Program-made: the position numbers and the translations under genes
Shown here: one piece after another, positions 17,589-26,638 of the stretch
How the letters are laid out: each line of letters begins with the position of its first letter
Position numbering within the stretch: position 1 is the stretch's first letter
Notes under the pieces: generated by a model
Seen by the model: the letters and a program-made list of their open reading frames with translations, nothing else
The model's database searches: none
What the model was told of the DNA's origin: nothing
Source of the DNA: Caballeronia sordidicola
Lineage (GTDB): Bacteria > Pseudomonadota > Gammaproteobacteria > Burkholderiales > Burkholderiaceae
Assembly (NCBI RefSeq): GCF_001544455.2
Contig: NZ_FCOC02000004.1
Coordinates: 124,001 to 188,000, forward strand
Direction of reading: 5' to 3'
DNA: 64,000 nt

Positions 17589-18359
17589 ATGAAAAACGGC
17601 ACCGCGGAACGCCCCTACGAAGTGCCCGCCTTGCGGCGCGCCAACGACGTGCTCGAAGTGCTCGCCAACGCGCGCACGCCCGTGCGTGCGTCGGCGTTGC
17701 ACGAGGCGACGGGTTTATCGCGCAGCACGTTGTATCTGTTGCTGGACTCGCTTGAACGTCAGTTCTGGATCGAAAAACGGGGCGACGGGTACATCATCGG
17801 CGTGAAGCTGTTCGAACTGGGCAGCGCCTTTGTTCGTGACGATGGTTTTCAGGCGGCGTTCCGGGCGCAGGCGGCGGCGTTCGTCGCAACGCACAACGAA
17901 GTCGTTCAACTCGCGACGCTCGATGGCCGGGACGTGGTGTACATCGCCCGCGAGGATTCACGCCGGGCGGTGCGGCTGGTATCGGATCTGGGGTCCCGGC
18001 TGCCGGCCCATTCCTGCGCGCTTGGCAAGGCTTTGCTCGCAACGCTCCCCGACGAACACTTGCTCCAGTTGTTGCCCGACCGGCTCGCGGCAGCAACGCC
18101 GCGCACCATCACGCGGCGCGCAGCCTTGCTGCGGGAACTGGAACGCGTGAGGGAAACGGGGCTCGCGAGCGAATGCGAGGAAGCGGCAGCCGGGCTGACA
18201 TGCTTCGCGGCGTACGTTGGAGAGACGCCGCACGGCAAGCGGCTTGCGGTGAGCACCAGCGTGCCCACGGGCCGCATGGACGCGCGCCGCGAGAAACGCA
18301 TTTGCATCGCGATCGCGCGTATGGCGCAGCAGATCGGCGCGAATTGCGCGCAAGCCTGA
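17589..18359 (+). CDS. IclR-family transcriptional regulator
   Basis: The protein is 256 aa from the ATG at 17589; a much longer in-frame extension covers the divergent gene and is not real. An N-terminal winged HTH (ALRRANDVLEVLA, ATGLSRSTLYLLLDSLE) is followed by an IclR effector domain (LGSRLPAHSCALGKALLA). The 114-bp spacer before it contains a partial dyad, ATTATGT at about 17539 and ACACAATAA at about 17569, a possible operator. Likely targets are the divergent FAH-family gene and the downstream bicupin. Confidence 0.88.
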   Translation: MKNGTAERPYEVPALRRANDVLEVLANARTPVRASALHEATGLSRSTLYLLLDSLERQFWIEKRGDGYIIGVKLFELGSAFVRDDGFQAAFRAQAAAFVATHNEVVQLATLDGRDVVYIAREDSRRAVRLVSDLGSRLPAHSCALGKALLATLPDEHLLQLLPDRLAAATPRTITRRAALLRELERVRETGLASECEEAAAGLTCFAAYVGETPHGKRLAVSTSVPTGRMDARREKRICIAIARMAQQIGANCAQA

Positions 18360-18493
18360 GCGGTTCTGGAACGACTGCACCCGCGATACCCCTTTTTCTG
18401 CAAAGGTGATTTCGATGCAGGGCGCTTCTGCGCCCGCCATCCACTCCCTAAAGTGGCGTTACCCCATGAACATCCACTCGAAAGGAGCTCATC

Positions 18494-19438
18494 ATGCTGA
18501 ACAAAACCTCCCCCGCCGCGCTTGCCGAAGCATCGTCGGCTACCGATGACGCGCAGTACTTCGAGTACACGTCGTCGGCGAATCCGATTGGCGCAAAGCT
18601 CATTTCGCGCGTCCCGTTCCGCAACTTTTCGCCGTCGCTCTATACGGATGGTGCGACGCGTATCGTGCCGCTGGATTTGTCGGCGGAACTGAAGTGCCCG
18701 AGTCCCGCGACCGGTCCCGGCCTCAGCGCAAATTTCGTGCGCATCAACGCAGGCGATCAACTCGAATTCGCGCCCATCGCAACCTCGCAGGTTTGTTATG
18801 TGATCAGCGGCGCGGGCAATGTGACCCAGGGCGAAACGAATTTCCCGTTCGCGGCGGGCGATTTTTTTACGCTGCCCGGGGGCGAGGCCGCCAATCTCCG
18901 CGCCGATACCACCGCCACGTTCTACTACGTGAACGATGCACCGTTGCTGACCTATCTTGGCGTGAGTTCTGTGAAGCCGCGGTTCGCCGCGACGCTTTAT
19001 CCGGCGGCGCGGGCGCAGGCCGAATTGCGCAAGGTGAGGGACGACGCGAACGCCAGCCGGCGCAACCGCATCAGCGTGCTGCTTGGCAACGTTCATTTCC
19101 CGCAGACGCGAACGGTTACCCATACGCTTTGGGCGATGTTCGGCGTCGTCACGCCAAAGTCGGAGCAAAAGCCGCATCGGCATCAGTCGATTGCACTCGA
19201 CTTCATTGCCGGCTGCGAGCCGGGTTGCTACACGCTCGTTGGCACGGAACTGGATGAGAACGGCAAGATTGCAAACCCGACGCGCGTCGATTGGGAACCG
19301 GGCATGGCGTTCGTCACGCCGCCAGGGTACTGGCACGCGCACTTCAACGAATCGGATGGCGATGCTTATGTGATTCCGATCCAGGACGCCGGGTTGCAGA
19401 CCTACTTGCGCACGCTCGACATCCGCTTCGCGCGCTAA
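18494..19438 (+). CDS. Bicupin (two-cupin-domain) protein
   Basis: The protein is 314 aa with two cupin folds. The first (about 75-145) has CYVISGAGNVTQGE and FAAGDFFTLPGG. The second (about 210-300) has EQKPHRHQSIALDFIAG and PPGYWHAHFNESDG, which supplies metal-binding His residues. AAGGAG precedes the ATG. It is 134 bp after the IclR gene on the same strand. Bicupins include aromatic-ring dioxygenases and decarboxylases. Together with the FAH-family enzyme this suggests a small oxo-acid or aromatic catabolic unit. Confidence 0.82.
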   Translation: MLNKTSPAALAEASSATDDAQYFEYTSSANPIGAKLISRVPFRNFSPSLYTDGATRIVPLDLSAELKCPSPATGPGLSANFVRINAGDQLEFAPIATSQVCYVISGAGNVTQGETNFPFAAGDFFTLPGGEAANLRADTTATFYYVNDAPLLTYLGVSSVKPRFAATLYPAARAQAELRKVRDDANASRRNRISVLLGNVHFPQTRTVTHTLWAMFGVVTPKSEQKPHRHQSIALDFIAGCEPGCYTLVGTELDENGKIANPTRVDWEPGMAFVTPPGYWHAHFNESDGDAYVIPIQDAGLQTYLRTLDIRFAR

Positions 19439-19451
19439 AAGCATAGGTATG

Positions 19452-20393
19452 TCACAGGGCGAGTCCGTCGTCCCAGTACGGCGGCTCGCCGATCACTTCG
19501 GCGAGGAAATCGACGAACGCCCGCACCTTGGACGACACGATTTTCTTCGGCGGATACACCGCCCAGATTGCCGGCTCGGCGCGTCCCGTGCGCGCCTCCC
19601 AATCGCCGAGTGCGGGTATCAGACGTCCATCGCGCAACGCCGTTGCGGCAAGCCATGTAGGCAGCAGCGCAAGACCGCAACCAGCAAGCGCCAGTTGCAG
19701 CACGGCATCGGAATCGTCGCCGCGAAAGCGCCCTTTCAGTTCCACAAGCGCTTGCTCCGGTGCAGCAAGGGGGTTCGCACGCCGCGTGAAAAACCATTTG
19801 TCGTCGGGTTGCAGCGCGAGACGCAGCGATTCGTGATGCGCGATATCGCCGGGTTGCGAGGGTGTACCGTGGCGCTCGAAATACGCCGGGCTTGCGCAGA
19901 CAATCCGCCTGTGTGGCGCCAGCCGCCGCGCCATCAGCAGCGAATCGGGCAGGGCGCCTATCCGCACCGCGACATCGATACCACCTTCGATCATATTGAG
20001 CGTTTCATCTGTCACGACGAGATCCACGCCAATTTCCGGATAACGCTGCATGAACGACGGCAGATGCGGCACCACATGCCTATGCCCGAACGCCACGGGC
20101 AGGGTGATGCGCAGCGCGCCCTGCGGCGTCTGGTTCAGCGACGACGTGAGTTCACGGGCGTCGTCGAGCGCCTGCAACGCGATGAGCGCATGTTCGCGGA
20201 ACACGCGGCCGCCCTCCGTGAGCACGAGCCCGCGTGTGGATCGATTGAAGAGAGCGATGCCGAGATCCTTTTCCAGCTCGCTCACATAGCGCGATACGGT
20301 CGACGTCTTGACGCCCAATTCGAGCGCCGTCTTGCTGAAGCTTTCCCGTTCGGCTGCGTGGACGAACGCGCGTACCGCTGCGAAGTAATCCAT
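19452..20393 (-). CDS. LysR-family transcriptional regulator
   Basis: The protein is 313 aa. An N-terminal LysR winged HTH (FVHAAERESFSKTALELG, TSTVSRYVSELEKDLG, LFNRSTRGLVLTEGG) leads to a LysR substrate-binding domain. It ends 13 bp from the convergent bicupin stop and lies 112 bp downstream of the porin on the same strand. Its target is not evident, because no gene is divergent from it. Confidence 0.88.
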   Translation of the reverse strand: MDYFAAVRAFVHAAERESFSKTALELGVKTSTVSRYVSELEKDLGIALFNRSTRGLVLTEGGRVFREHALIALQALDDARELTSSLNQTPQGALRITLPVAFGHRHVVPHLPSFMQRYPEIGVDLVVTDETLNMIEGGIDVAVRIGALPDSLLMARRLAPHRRIVCASPAYFERHGTPSQPGDIAHHESLRLALQPDDKWFFTRRANPLAAPEQALVELKGRFRGDDSDAVLQLALAGCGLALLPTWLAATALRDGRLIPALGDWEARTGRAEPAIWAVYPPKKIVSSKVRAFVDFLAEVIGEPPYWDDGLAL

Positions 20394-20505
20394 GGATTCC
20401 TGCTTTTGCCTGGAGCGTTTTTCTGGGAAACGCCAAGACTAAAGCAAAAACCTGTTCTGGACCTTACAACCGCGCTCGCAACTCTCCCACGTGGCCCAGC
20501 GTGCG

Positions 20506-21588
20506 TCAGAACTTGGCCCGCACGCCCGCGCCGAAGGTGTCGCCCGTCGATTGGCCGGTGATACGGTCGTTCATGTAGGCGGCGTAGAGGTCGGTGCGCT
20601 TGGACAAGGGATAGTCGTAACCGAGCGCCCAGGTTTGCCGGGTCTGATCGAGTCCGCCCGCGTCGCGCGAGTACGCGTAGGAGGCCATCACGGTCCCTGG
20701 GCCAAGCGGAACCGTCACGCCGCCTTGTGCCGTGTTGATATGAAAGTTGCCGGTGCGCACCGTGTTGTCGGTGTACATGTACTGGCCGAAAAGCTTGACC
20801 ACGCGAAGGTCGTAGGACGCGCCGAGTTGCGCCACGGCCTGGCTCTGCATGCCGGAAACCAGCGAACTCAGGTCGGCGGGCTGGGTGTTGAAATTGACAT
20901 ATTGATAGACGCCGGTTGCCGCGAACGGTCCGCTGAAATACAGGAACTGCCCGCTCACCTTATGCTGGCCCGCCTCGCCGGCCTTGTTGCCAAAGGCGTA
21001 CATCGCTGAGCCACTCAGGCCGTGGTAGTCCGGAGTCGCGTACGAGATTGCGTTGTCCCAGCCCGAATCGCCCACCACGCCCTGGTCTGTCGTATAGGCC
21101 GGAAACGTGCCGAGGCCGAGGAACACGTGGTAGACCATCGGCGAGAACGTGTATGAATCGGCGAAGGGATTGAAAAGAATGGTCGAGACGAAGAGCGACG
21201 TGGTGAGCCGCCCCGCGGTCACCGTTCCGTAGGGCGACTGGATGCCCACGTACGCGTCGCGCGAGAAGAACGAGTCGCCATCGAAGCGGCCGTAGGCGCC
21301 GTTCTGCGGACGGAAGAAGTCTTCGAGCGCGAAGATCGCCTTGTATCCGCCGCCAAGATCCTCTGCGCCCTTCAAGCCCCAATACGACGTGGACATGCCG
21401 CCGCCGCCCAGCGTCCAGGCGCGCTCGCTGCCAGGAAACTTCTGCGCTCCGACCCAGGCGTCCACTTGCCCGTAGAGCTGCACGCTCGATTGCGCACTGG
21501 CCTCGCCGCTGCATAACATGCCGGTCGCCAGCACGGATAAAAGCGCCTTTGCGCCCTTCGATGCAAAATAAAAACGGGTGTTCTTCAC
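20506..21588 (-). CDS. Gram-negative porin (OmpC-like, Burkholderia type)
   Basis: The protein is 360 aa, starting at a GTG preceded by GGGGGA. The signal peptide ends at EASAQ. A 16-strand trimeric porin pattern follows: SSVQLYGQVDAWVG at the start, LGGGYKAIFALEDFF, AYVGIQSPYGTVTAGR and a C-terminal beta strand ending in Phe (GAGVRAKF). It lies 105 bp after guanine deaminase in the same direction, so it may serve uptake in the purine-related group. A second porin of the same family is at 47269-48441. Confidence 0.9.
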   Translation of the reverse strand: MKNTRFYFASKGAKALLSVLATGMLCSGEASAQSSVQLYGQVDAWVGAQKFPGSERAWTLGGGGMSTSYWGLKGAEDLGGGYKAIFALEDFFRPQNGAYGRFDGDSFFSRDAYVGIQSPYGTVTAGRLTTSLFVSTILFNPFADSYTFSPMVYHVFLGLGTFPAYTTDQGVVGDSGWDNAISYATPDYHGLSGSAMYAFGNKAGEAGQHKVSGQFLYFSGPFAATGVYQYVNFNTQPADLSSLVSGMQSQAVAQLGASYDLRVVKLFGQYMYTDNTVRTGNFHINTAQGGVTVPLGPGTVMASYAYSRDAGGLDQTRQTWALGYDYPLSKRTDLYAAYMNDRITGQSTGDTFGAGVRAKF

Positions 21589-21693
21589 GCATTCCCCCGA
21601 ACAGGAAAGTGCAGGCGAACGAACGCGGAACGCACCGCGCGGTGGGGATCGGTCGTTCGAGCCTGCGTGAAAGCAATAAAGCAGCGCCAGAAA

Positions 21694-23040
21694 TCAGGCC
21701 GCGAGCGGATAACGGAAGCCATCGCCCGAGGCACTGCGTTCGTAGACCTGTTCCCCGGCAACATACGTGGCCTTGATCGCGCGGTCGTCGCCGAGTGTCA
21801 TCAGCACGAAAAGCTGTTCCACGATGTCCTTGCAATAGCCCGAGCGGAACGACATCAACGGCGTCGCCTTGCGGTCGAGGATCACGAGATCGGCCTCGTA
21901 TCCCGTCGCGACAGTGCCGATCCTGTCCTGCAGATAAAGCGCTTCCGCCCCGCCGCGCGTGGCGAGATAAAACGCCTGGATCGCGTTGAGCTTGGTCTGG
22001 TTCATCTGCGCGACCTTGTAGGCCTCGTTGAGCGATTGCAGTTGCGAGAAGCTCGTACCCGCGCCCACGTCGGTGCCGAGCCCGACGCGCACCGGACGCT
22101 TCGGATTCTTGGCGTCGAAGAGACGGAACAGGCCGCTGCCAAGGAAGAAATTCGATGTCGGACAATGCGCGAGCGCCGCGCCGGTCTGGTGACAGGTACA
22201 GAGATCGTCTTCCGTGAGGTGAATGCCGTGCCCATAGATGGAGCGCGGCCCCACGATGCCCGCGTGCGCGTAGACATCGAGATAGCTCTTGCGCTGCGGG
22301 AACAAATCCATGACCCACGCGATTTCATCGACGTTCTCGCACAAATGCGTCTGCACGTAGGCATCGGGCGTTTCCTTGAGCAGGGTGCCACAGACGTCGA
22401 GCTGGGCGTCGGTGCTCGTGGGCGCGAAGCGCGGCGTGATGCAGTACAACTGGCGCCCGCGCTTGTGCCACTTCGCGATCAGGTCCGAGCTCATGGAATA
22501 GGCAAGCTCGGCGGTGTCGAGCAATGCCGCAGGCGCGTTTCGATCCATCAGCACCTTGCCCGCGACCATGCGCGTGTTGAACCGCGACGACTCCTCGAAG
22601 AACGCGTCCACCGAGCCGGGATGCACCGTGCAATAGACGGCCGCTGTCGTCGTGCCCGAGCGCAGCAGTTCGCGCAGGAACACCTTGGCAATCATGTCGG
22701 CGTGGTTTTTATCGGCGAAATTCTGCTCGGCGACGAACGTGTACGTGTTGAGCCATTCAAGAAGCTGCTCGCCATACGCGCCGATCATCTCGGTCTGCGG
22801 ATAGTGGATGTGTGTATCGATAAACCCGGCCGAGATGATCGCGTCCGGATAGTGCTGGACCTGCGTTCCCGCCGGCAAGCGCGCCGCGACTTCGGCGGCC
22901 GGTCCGACATCGGTGATCCGGCCCTGGTCGATGACGACGATTGCGTCGGGAATATGGACGAGGCATTGCTCGGGCGACTGGAGAAACGGGTCGCCGCTGA
23001 AGGTCACCACGTCAGCGCGCAAGGCTTTGAATGCAGTCAT
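21694..23040 (-). CDS. guaD: Guanine deaminase
   Basis: The protein is 448 aa, an amidohydrolase converting guanine to xanthine and ammonia with one bound zinc. Motifs are GFIDTHIHYPQTEMIGAYGEQLLEWLNTY (positions about 74-102; zinc His pair in the HIH), QTHLCEN, YGHGIHL and LGTDVGAGTS (catalytic Asp). AGGAA precedes the ATG. It is downstream of an MFS transporter (70 bp) and upstream of a porin, forming a likely purine salvage or catabolism operon. Confidence 0.93.
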   Translation of the reverse strand: MTAFKALRADVVTFSGDPFLQSPEQCLVHIPDAIVVIDQGRITDVGPAAEVAARLPAGTQVQHYPDAIISAGFIDTHIHYPQTEMIGAYGEQLLEWLNTYTFVAEQNFADKNHADMIAKVFLRELLRSGTTTAAVYCTVHPGSVDAFFEESSRFNTRMVAGKVLMDRNAPAALLDTAELAYSMSSDLIAKWHKRGRQLYCITPRFAPTSTDAQLDVCGTLLKETPDAYVQTHLCENVDEIAWVMDLFPQRKSYLDVYAHAGIVGPRSIYGHGIHLTEDDLCTCHQTGAALAHCPTSNFFLGSGLFRLFDAKNPKRPVRVGLGTDVGAGTSFSQLQSLNEAYKVAQMNQTKLNAIQAFYLATRGGAEALYLQDRIGTVATGYEADLVILDRKATPLMSFRSGYCKDIVEQLFVLMTLGDDRAIKATYVAGEQVYERSASGDGFRYPLAA

Positions 23041-23110
23041 GTCGAGTTCCTGGAAGTGTGCCGGCCGTGAAGCCGGCTTCGTGTGGAAGGAGGCAGTCAG
23101 CAGCAGGAAA

Positions 23111-24394
23111 TCAGCGTCGCCGGGCGGGATGCGATTCCTTCATGATCAGCGCAAGAACGAACGACGCGATCAGCGAATAGGTAATCGGCGCCGCCGAATA
23201 TTCCGCGATAGCGAGCGTATGGTCGGTCAACCCCGCCGCGACGCCGGACACAACTCTCGAGCCGGGCGCCGCAATCATGATGCCGCCCGCGATGAACGCG
23301 AGACCGTTCACGAACGCCGCCGATGTGCCGATCAACTGCGGCGGGACGACGTCGGCGGCGCTGCTGAACGTGAGCATGTGCGCGGCGTTCGCGAAGCCGA
23401 ACAGGAAGTTGAGCACCATCGCGAGCGGAATCGATATGGACGGCAGGTACAGCAGCGCGCCGAGGCACGCAAGCTGCACGGCAATGCCAATCACGATGGG
23501 AAGCTTGCGCCGCTCGATCCTGTCGGAAAGCGCGGGAATGACAAGGCATCCAGCCGCCAGGCCAAGCCATAGCAGTGAAGAACTGAACGCTGCCGTGGCG
23601 GGGGAAGCACCGCGCGTTTGCATGAGCATGGGCGTCCAGACCACGCCGCCTGCGAGCATGCTGCCGAATAGCGCGGAGCAGATCAGCGCCGAGATCCAGA
23701 CGTGCGGAATCTTGGCGACCTGGAGCAGGGCGTCCAGCACGGAATGAATGAATGCGACAGGGCCTCCTGCGCCGGACGACTCCACAGGTGTCGGATTTTT
23801 CAGGAAGAGGAACGCTAGCACCGAGAGCACGATGCCTGCCGCGCCGACAAAATTGAACAGTTCGCGCCACGGCATCTCGCTCAAGCCCCATTGCAGCGCA
23901 TTGACCGAAAACGCAGAAGACAGCGAGGCGCAGAACTGCACCAGCCCGAACATGAAGTTAAAGCGCCCCATGCCGAACCACTGCCCTCCTATGTAACCCG
24001 CGCCCACAAAGCCGGTGCACGCGCCCACGGCCATCACGAACTGGGAGACGAGCAGCGTGCCATAACTCCCCGCGTTCGCGAACAGGAACACGCCGGCTGT
24101 CACCAGCACGACCGATATGGGCAAAACCTTGTGCGCGCCGAGCCGGTCGAGCAACGCCCCTCCGAAGAACTGGCAGATCGCGAACACCCATGTGTAGACC
24201 GCCGCAATGGTGGCGACCTGTTCCACACTGAGCGACGCGCTTTTCTTCACTTCCGGATTAACAATCGAATACCCTGTTTGCACACTGAAAAGATAGATGA
24301 CGAACGCCACGGACAGCGCCCAGATCCACCAGGCGCGCGGACCGCCAAGTTGAAAAGATGCAACCGGTGTTTGTTTCGATGAAACCGTGTTCAT
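23111..24394 (-). CDS. MFS transporter, probable purine-related
   Basis: The protein is 427 aa with twelve predicted transmembrane helices. The ATG at 24394 has GGAG nine bases upstream and is preferred to an earlier in-frame start. Helical segments include WALSVAFVIYLFSVQTG at the N-terminus and an MFS loop motif GGALLDRLGAHK. It sits directly before guaD on the same strand, so purine or nucleobase import is a reasonable guess, but the family alone does not give the substrate. Confidence 0.8.
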   Translation of the reverse strand: MNTVSSKQTPVASFQLGGPRAWWIWALSVAFVIYLFSVQTGYSIVNPEVKKSASLSVEQVATIAAVYTWVFAICQFFGGALLDRLGAHKVLPISVVLVTAGVFLFANAGSYGTLLVSQFVMAVGACTGFVGAGYIGGQWFGMGRFNFMFGLVQFCASLSSAFSVNALQWGLSEMPWRELFNFVGAAGIVLSVLAFLFLKNPTPVESSGAGGPVAFIHSVLDALLQVAKIPHVWISALICSALFGSMLAGGVVWTPMLMQTRGASPATAAFSSSLLWLGLAAGCLVIPALSDRIERRKLPIVIGIAVQLACLGALLYLPSISIPLAMVLNFLFGFANAAHMLTFSSAADVVPPQLIGTSAAFVNGLAFIAGGIMIAAPGSRVVSGVAAGLTDHTLAIAEYSAAPITYSLIASFVLALIMKESHPARRR

Positions 24395-24890
24395 GGACTT
24401 TCTCCAGGCGAAAAGCAACTCCGCGATCGATTGATCGCAATTTGAAAATGAATCAAGGAATATTCCGGAGCTTCACGCCGATAAGGCGGCGAATTAATCA
24501 CGAAGACGGCATTGATTACGGATTTTTCATGAGCGAATTAATATGCGATACGTTGCTTCTTGTTGAACGGTACGCTTCATGTGGCGCGCATACACGCTCG
24601 TGCGGCGGGTTCGAGCGGTTGCGTACGGAGCGGTTGGGAATTCGCCTAACTTAACAACTGGCCCGCGCTTCTACAAGCTTTTAATTTTAAGGTTGACGGG
24701 AAAGGTTGAAGTGGCTTGGTTTATTTTAATTGTGGGGTAACTGGAAGCGTCATGCCGGGATTCGATTGTTTTAATAATTGGATATATCGAACCAGTTAAT
24801 ATTTGTTCAATGCCATTTTTCATGGCTCGACAAAAAGCCCGCAATAGCGGGCTGTAAAATCGATACTGATTATCAGTCGAACTGGCAGGT
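24395..24890. other. AT-richer intergenic region between MFS and aminotransferase genes
   Basis: About 500 bp has lower GC than its surroundings and no credible gene; short open frames lack ribosome-binding sites. It holds the promoter region of the MFS-guaD-porin operon on the right side of that operon, and the terminator of the aminotransferase gene at 24831-24855. AT-rich tracts at 24680-24780 could be promoter or protein-binding sites. Confidence 0.6.
24831..24855 (-). terminator. Intrinsic terminator after the aminotransferase gene
   Basis: On the minus strand a 7-bp stem AGCCCGC/GCGGGCT with a 4-nt loop is followed by TTTTTG. It lies about 40 bp after the stop of the class V aminotransferase. 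Confidence 0.85.
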
Positions 24891-26120
24891 TCACGCCGCC
24901 GATAACGACCTTTCCAGCGCCGCAACGCCGGCCGGAAGATCGACTGGAACGCCGAGATCGACCATCGTGCGGCCGAGCGCGTGGATGGTACGGAACAGAT
25001 GATGTTCGCGGCATTGTTCGCCCATTTGCCCGATTCGTACAATCGGCGCGCCGAACGAGCCCGCAATCTCCACGTGATGTTTGCGCGAGATGTGCGCGCA
25101 GATATCGGCGCCGGTCACGCCCTCAGGCACCTTTATGCCGACAACCGAGTTCAGGCGGCTTGCCTTGGGCACGAACAGTTCGAGCGACATGGCCTCGACG
25201 CCCGCCTGTAGCGCCGTTGAACATCGCAGATGCCGCGCAAAACGCCGTTCCAGCGTCTCCGCGCACACGAGGCGCAACGCTTCGTGCAATGCCAGCACGC
25301 CCGAAACCGGCGCGGTGTAGTGATAGGACGCGTTGTGCCAGAAATTGGCCGCCAGCGACGCATCGAAGCACCAGTGCGTAGGCGGAACGGGACGCGCCGT
25401 GATGCGCTGCCACGCCTTTTCGGAGAATGCGAGCAGCGACACCCCCGGAATGGACGAAAGCCCTTTCTGGCCGCCAGTAATCACCGCATCGATACCCCAC
25501 GCGTCCATGGGCAGCGGCATGGTGCTGAGCGTGCACACCGCGTCGACCACGACCAGCGCGCCCGCCGCCCGCGCCACGCCGGCAATGGCTTCGAGGCTGC
25601 GATTCCAGACCGTATTGGACGTTTCGCCATGAACGATGGTGACGATTTCCGGCCGGAACCGTTCGATAGCCTCGGCGACCTTCACGGTATCGGCGGCGGT
25701 GCCGTCATTGACCTTGAGCGTCTCCACGACCGCGCCCGTGCGCCGCGCCATCTCCGCCATGCGCTCGCTGAAAAACCCATTGCAAATGCTGAGCACGCGC
25801 GAATTCTTCCAGGCCAGATTCGTGATCGCCATTTCCATCGCGCCCGATCCCGGACCCGCCACGCCCATCACCCATTTCGATTCCGTCTGGAACACATAGC
25901 GCGCCATCGTCTTCACCTGGCCGATGACCGCCGCCATGGTCGAGCCAAGATGATTGATCACGACGCCATTGGCTTTCGCGACCGCGTCGGGGATCGGCAC
26001 GGGGCCAGCGCCCATCATCAGGAGCGGCTCTTCAGGCAGTATCGACGAAAGCGGCAGCACCGAAGGGCAGGCCACGCTGAATGCACTGGACGCGCTAAAA
26101 GACGGAATTCGATCGTTCAT
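24891..26120 (-). CDS. Class V PLP aminotransferase (alanine/ureidoglycine-glyoxylate type)
   Basis: The protein is 409 aa, fold-type I. MGAGPVPIPDAV is the typical start of the alanine-glyoxylate/PucG group; FQTESKWVMGVAGPGSGAMEMA and DAVCTLSTMPLPMD follow; the PLP-binding lysine is in VITGGQKGLSS. Neighbouring guanine deaminase favours a purine-catabolic role such as (S)-ureidoglycine-glyoxylate transamination. Other members of the group use pyridoxamine or serine, so the substrate is uncertain. It has its own terminator and follows a DUF2917 gene by 59 bp. Confidence 0.82.
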   Translation of the reverse strand: MNDRIPSFSASSAFSVACPSVLPLSSILPEEPLLMMGAGPVPIPDAVAKANGVVINHLGSTMAAVIGQVKTMARYVFQTESKWVMGVAGPGSGAMEMAITNLAWKNSRVLSICNGFFSERMAEMARRTGAVVETLKVNDGTAADTVKVAEAIERFRPEIVTIVHGETSNTVWNRSLEAIAGVARAAGALVVVDAVCTLSTMPLPMDAWGIDAVITGGQKGLSSIPGVSLLAFSEKAWQRITARPVPPTHWCFDASLAANFWHNASYHYTAPVSGVLALHEALRLVCAETLERRFARHLRCSTALQAGVEAMSLELFVPKASRLNSVVGIKVPEGVTGADICAHISRKHHVEIAGSFGAPIVRIGQMGEQCREHHLFRTIHALGRTMVDLGVPVDLPAGVAALERSLSAA

Positions 26121-26179
26121 TTCGTTTTATCGGCTTGTTGAATGGTTATGGTGTTCCGCCCCGCGACGCCCGCAGCCGT

Positions 26180-26494
26180 TCAGATTGCGCGCGATCGGCG
26201 CTGGCCCAGGCGCGCCAGCATCCAGTAAAGCGACAAGGCAAAGCGGCGCGTGCTCGAAAACACGGGCGCCGATGCCAGCACAAAGCGGCTGCCGGATTCC
26301 GATGCGCTGATCCAGACCTTCGATCCCGGCGCGAGTTCCAGTGTATCGCCTGCGCGCAGCCACCAGTCCGCAGTGTCGCCCTCAATGGTAAGCCACACTG
26401 TTCCCCGGCACACAGTCAGGGTATGAGGCCGATCAATCAGCCAGCACGCTGGCGCTTCGCTGGGTTGCTGTTCCAATGTGCGGATTTCACGCAT
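26180..26494 (-). CDS. DUF2917 family protein
   Basis: The protein is 104 aa. The central motif TLTVCRGTVWLTIEGDTADWWLRAGDTLEL is spread over positions about 25-54 and matches DUF2917, a small cupin-like beta fold found in Burkholderiaceae. A basic C-terminus follows (LARLGQRRSRAI). It lies between a MocR regulator (divergent) and the aminotransferase (same strand, 59 bp). It may be a small sensor or accessory of that unit, but the family is uncharacterised. Confidence 0.82.
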   Translation of the reverse strand: MREIRTLEQQPSEAPACWLIDRPHTLTVCRGTVWLTIEGDTADWWLRAGDTLELAPGSKVWISASESGSRFVLASAPVFSSTRRFALSLYWMLARLGQRRSRAI

Positions 26495-26638
26495 GTCGTT
26501 CTCCCATCCTGGCCGCTCACAAAGAGTCGGCTCTTGACGGCATTATTTATTTAAACTCCAATCTTGAAAATGTACAGTCACGAACAGTTGTGCCGCACTG
26601 TTCAGTAATTTTCCCTGCACACTTCAAGAGATCAGACC

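Noticed and set aside
17906-19444. 512-codon minus-strand open frame opposite the IclR and bicupin genes
   Set aside because: It covers the reverse of two confident genes and has low-complexity Arg-rich sequence.
20960-22318. Long minus-strand open frame of 452 codons across porin and guaD
   Set aside because: It lies in another frame over two well-supported genes, has Arg/Gly-rich composition typical of GC-rich shadows and no domain.
21667-23070. 467-codon plus-strand open frame opposite guaD
   Set aside because: It is the reverse complement shadow of guanine deaminase.
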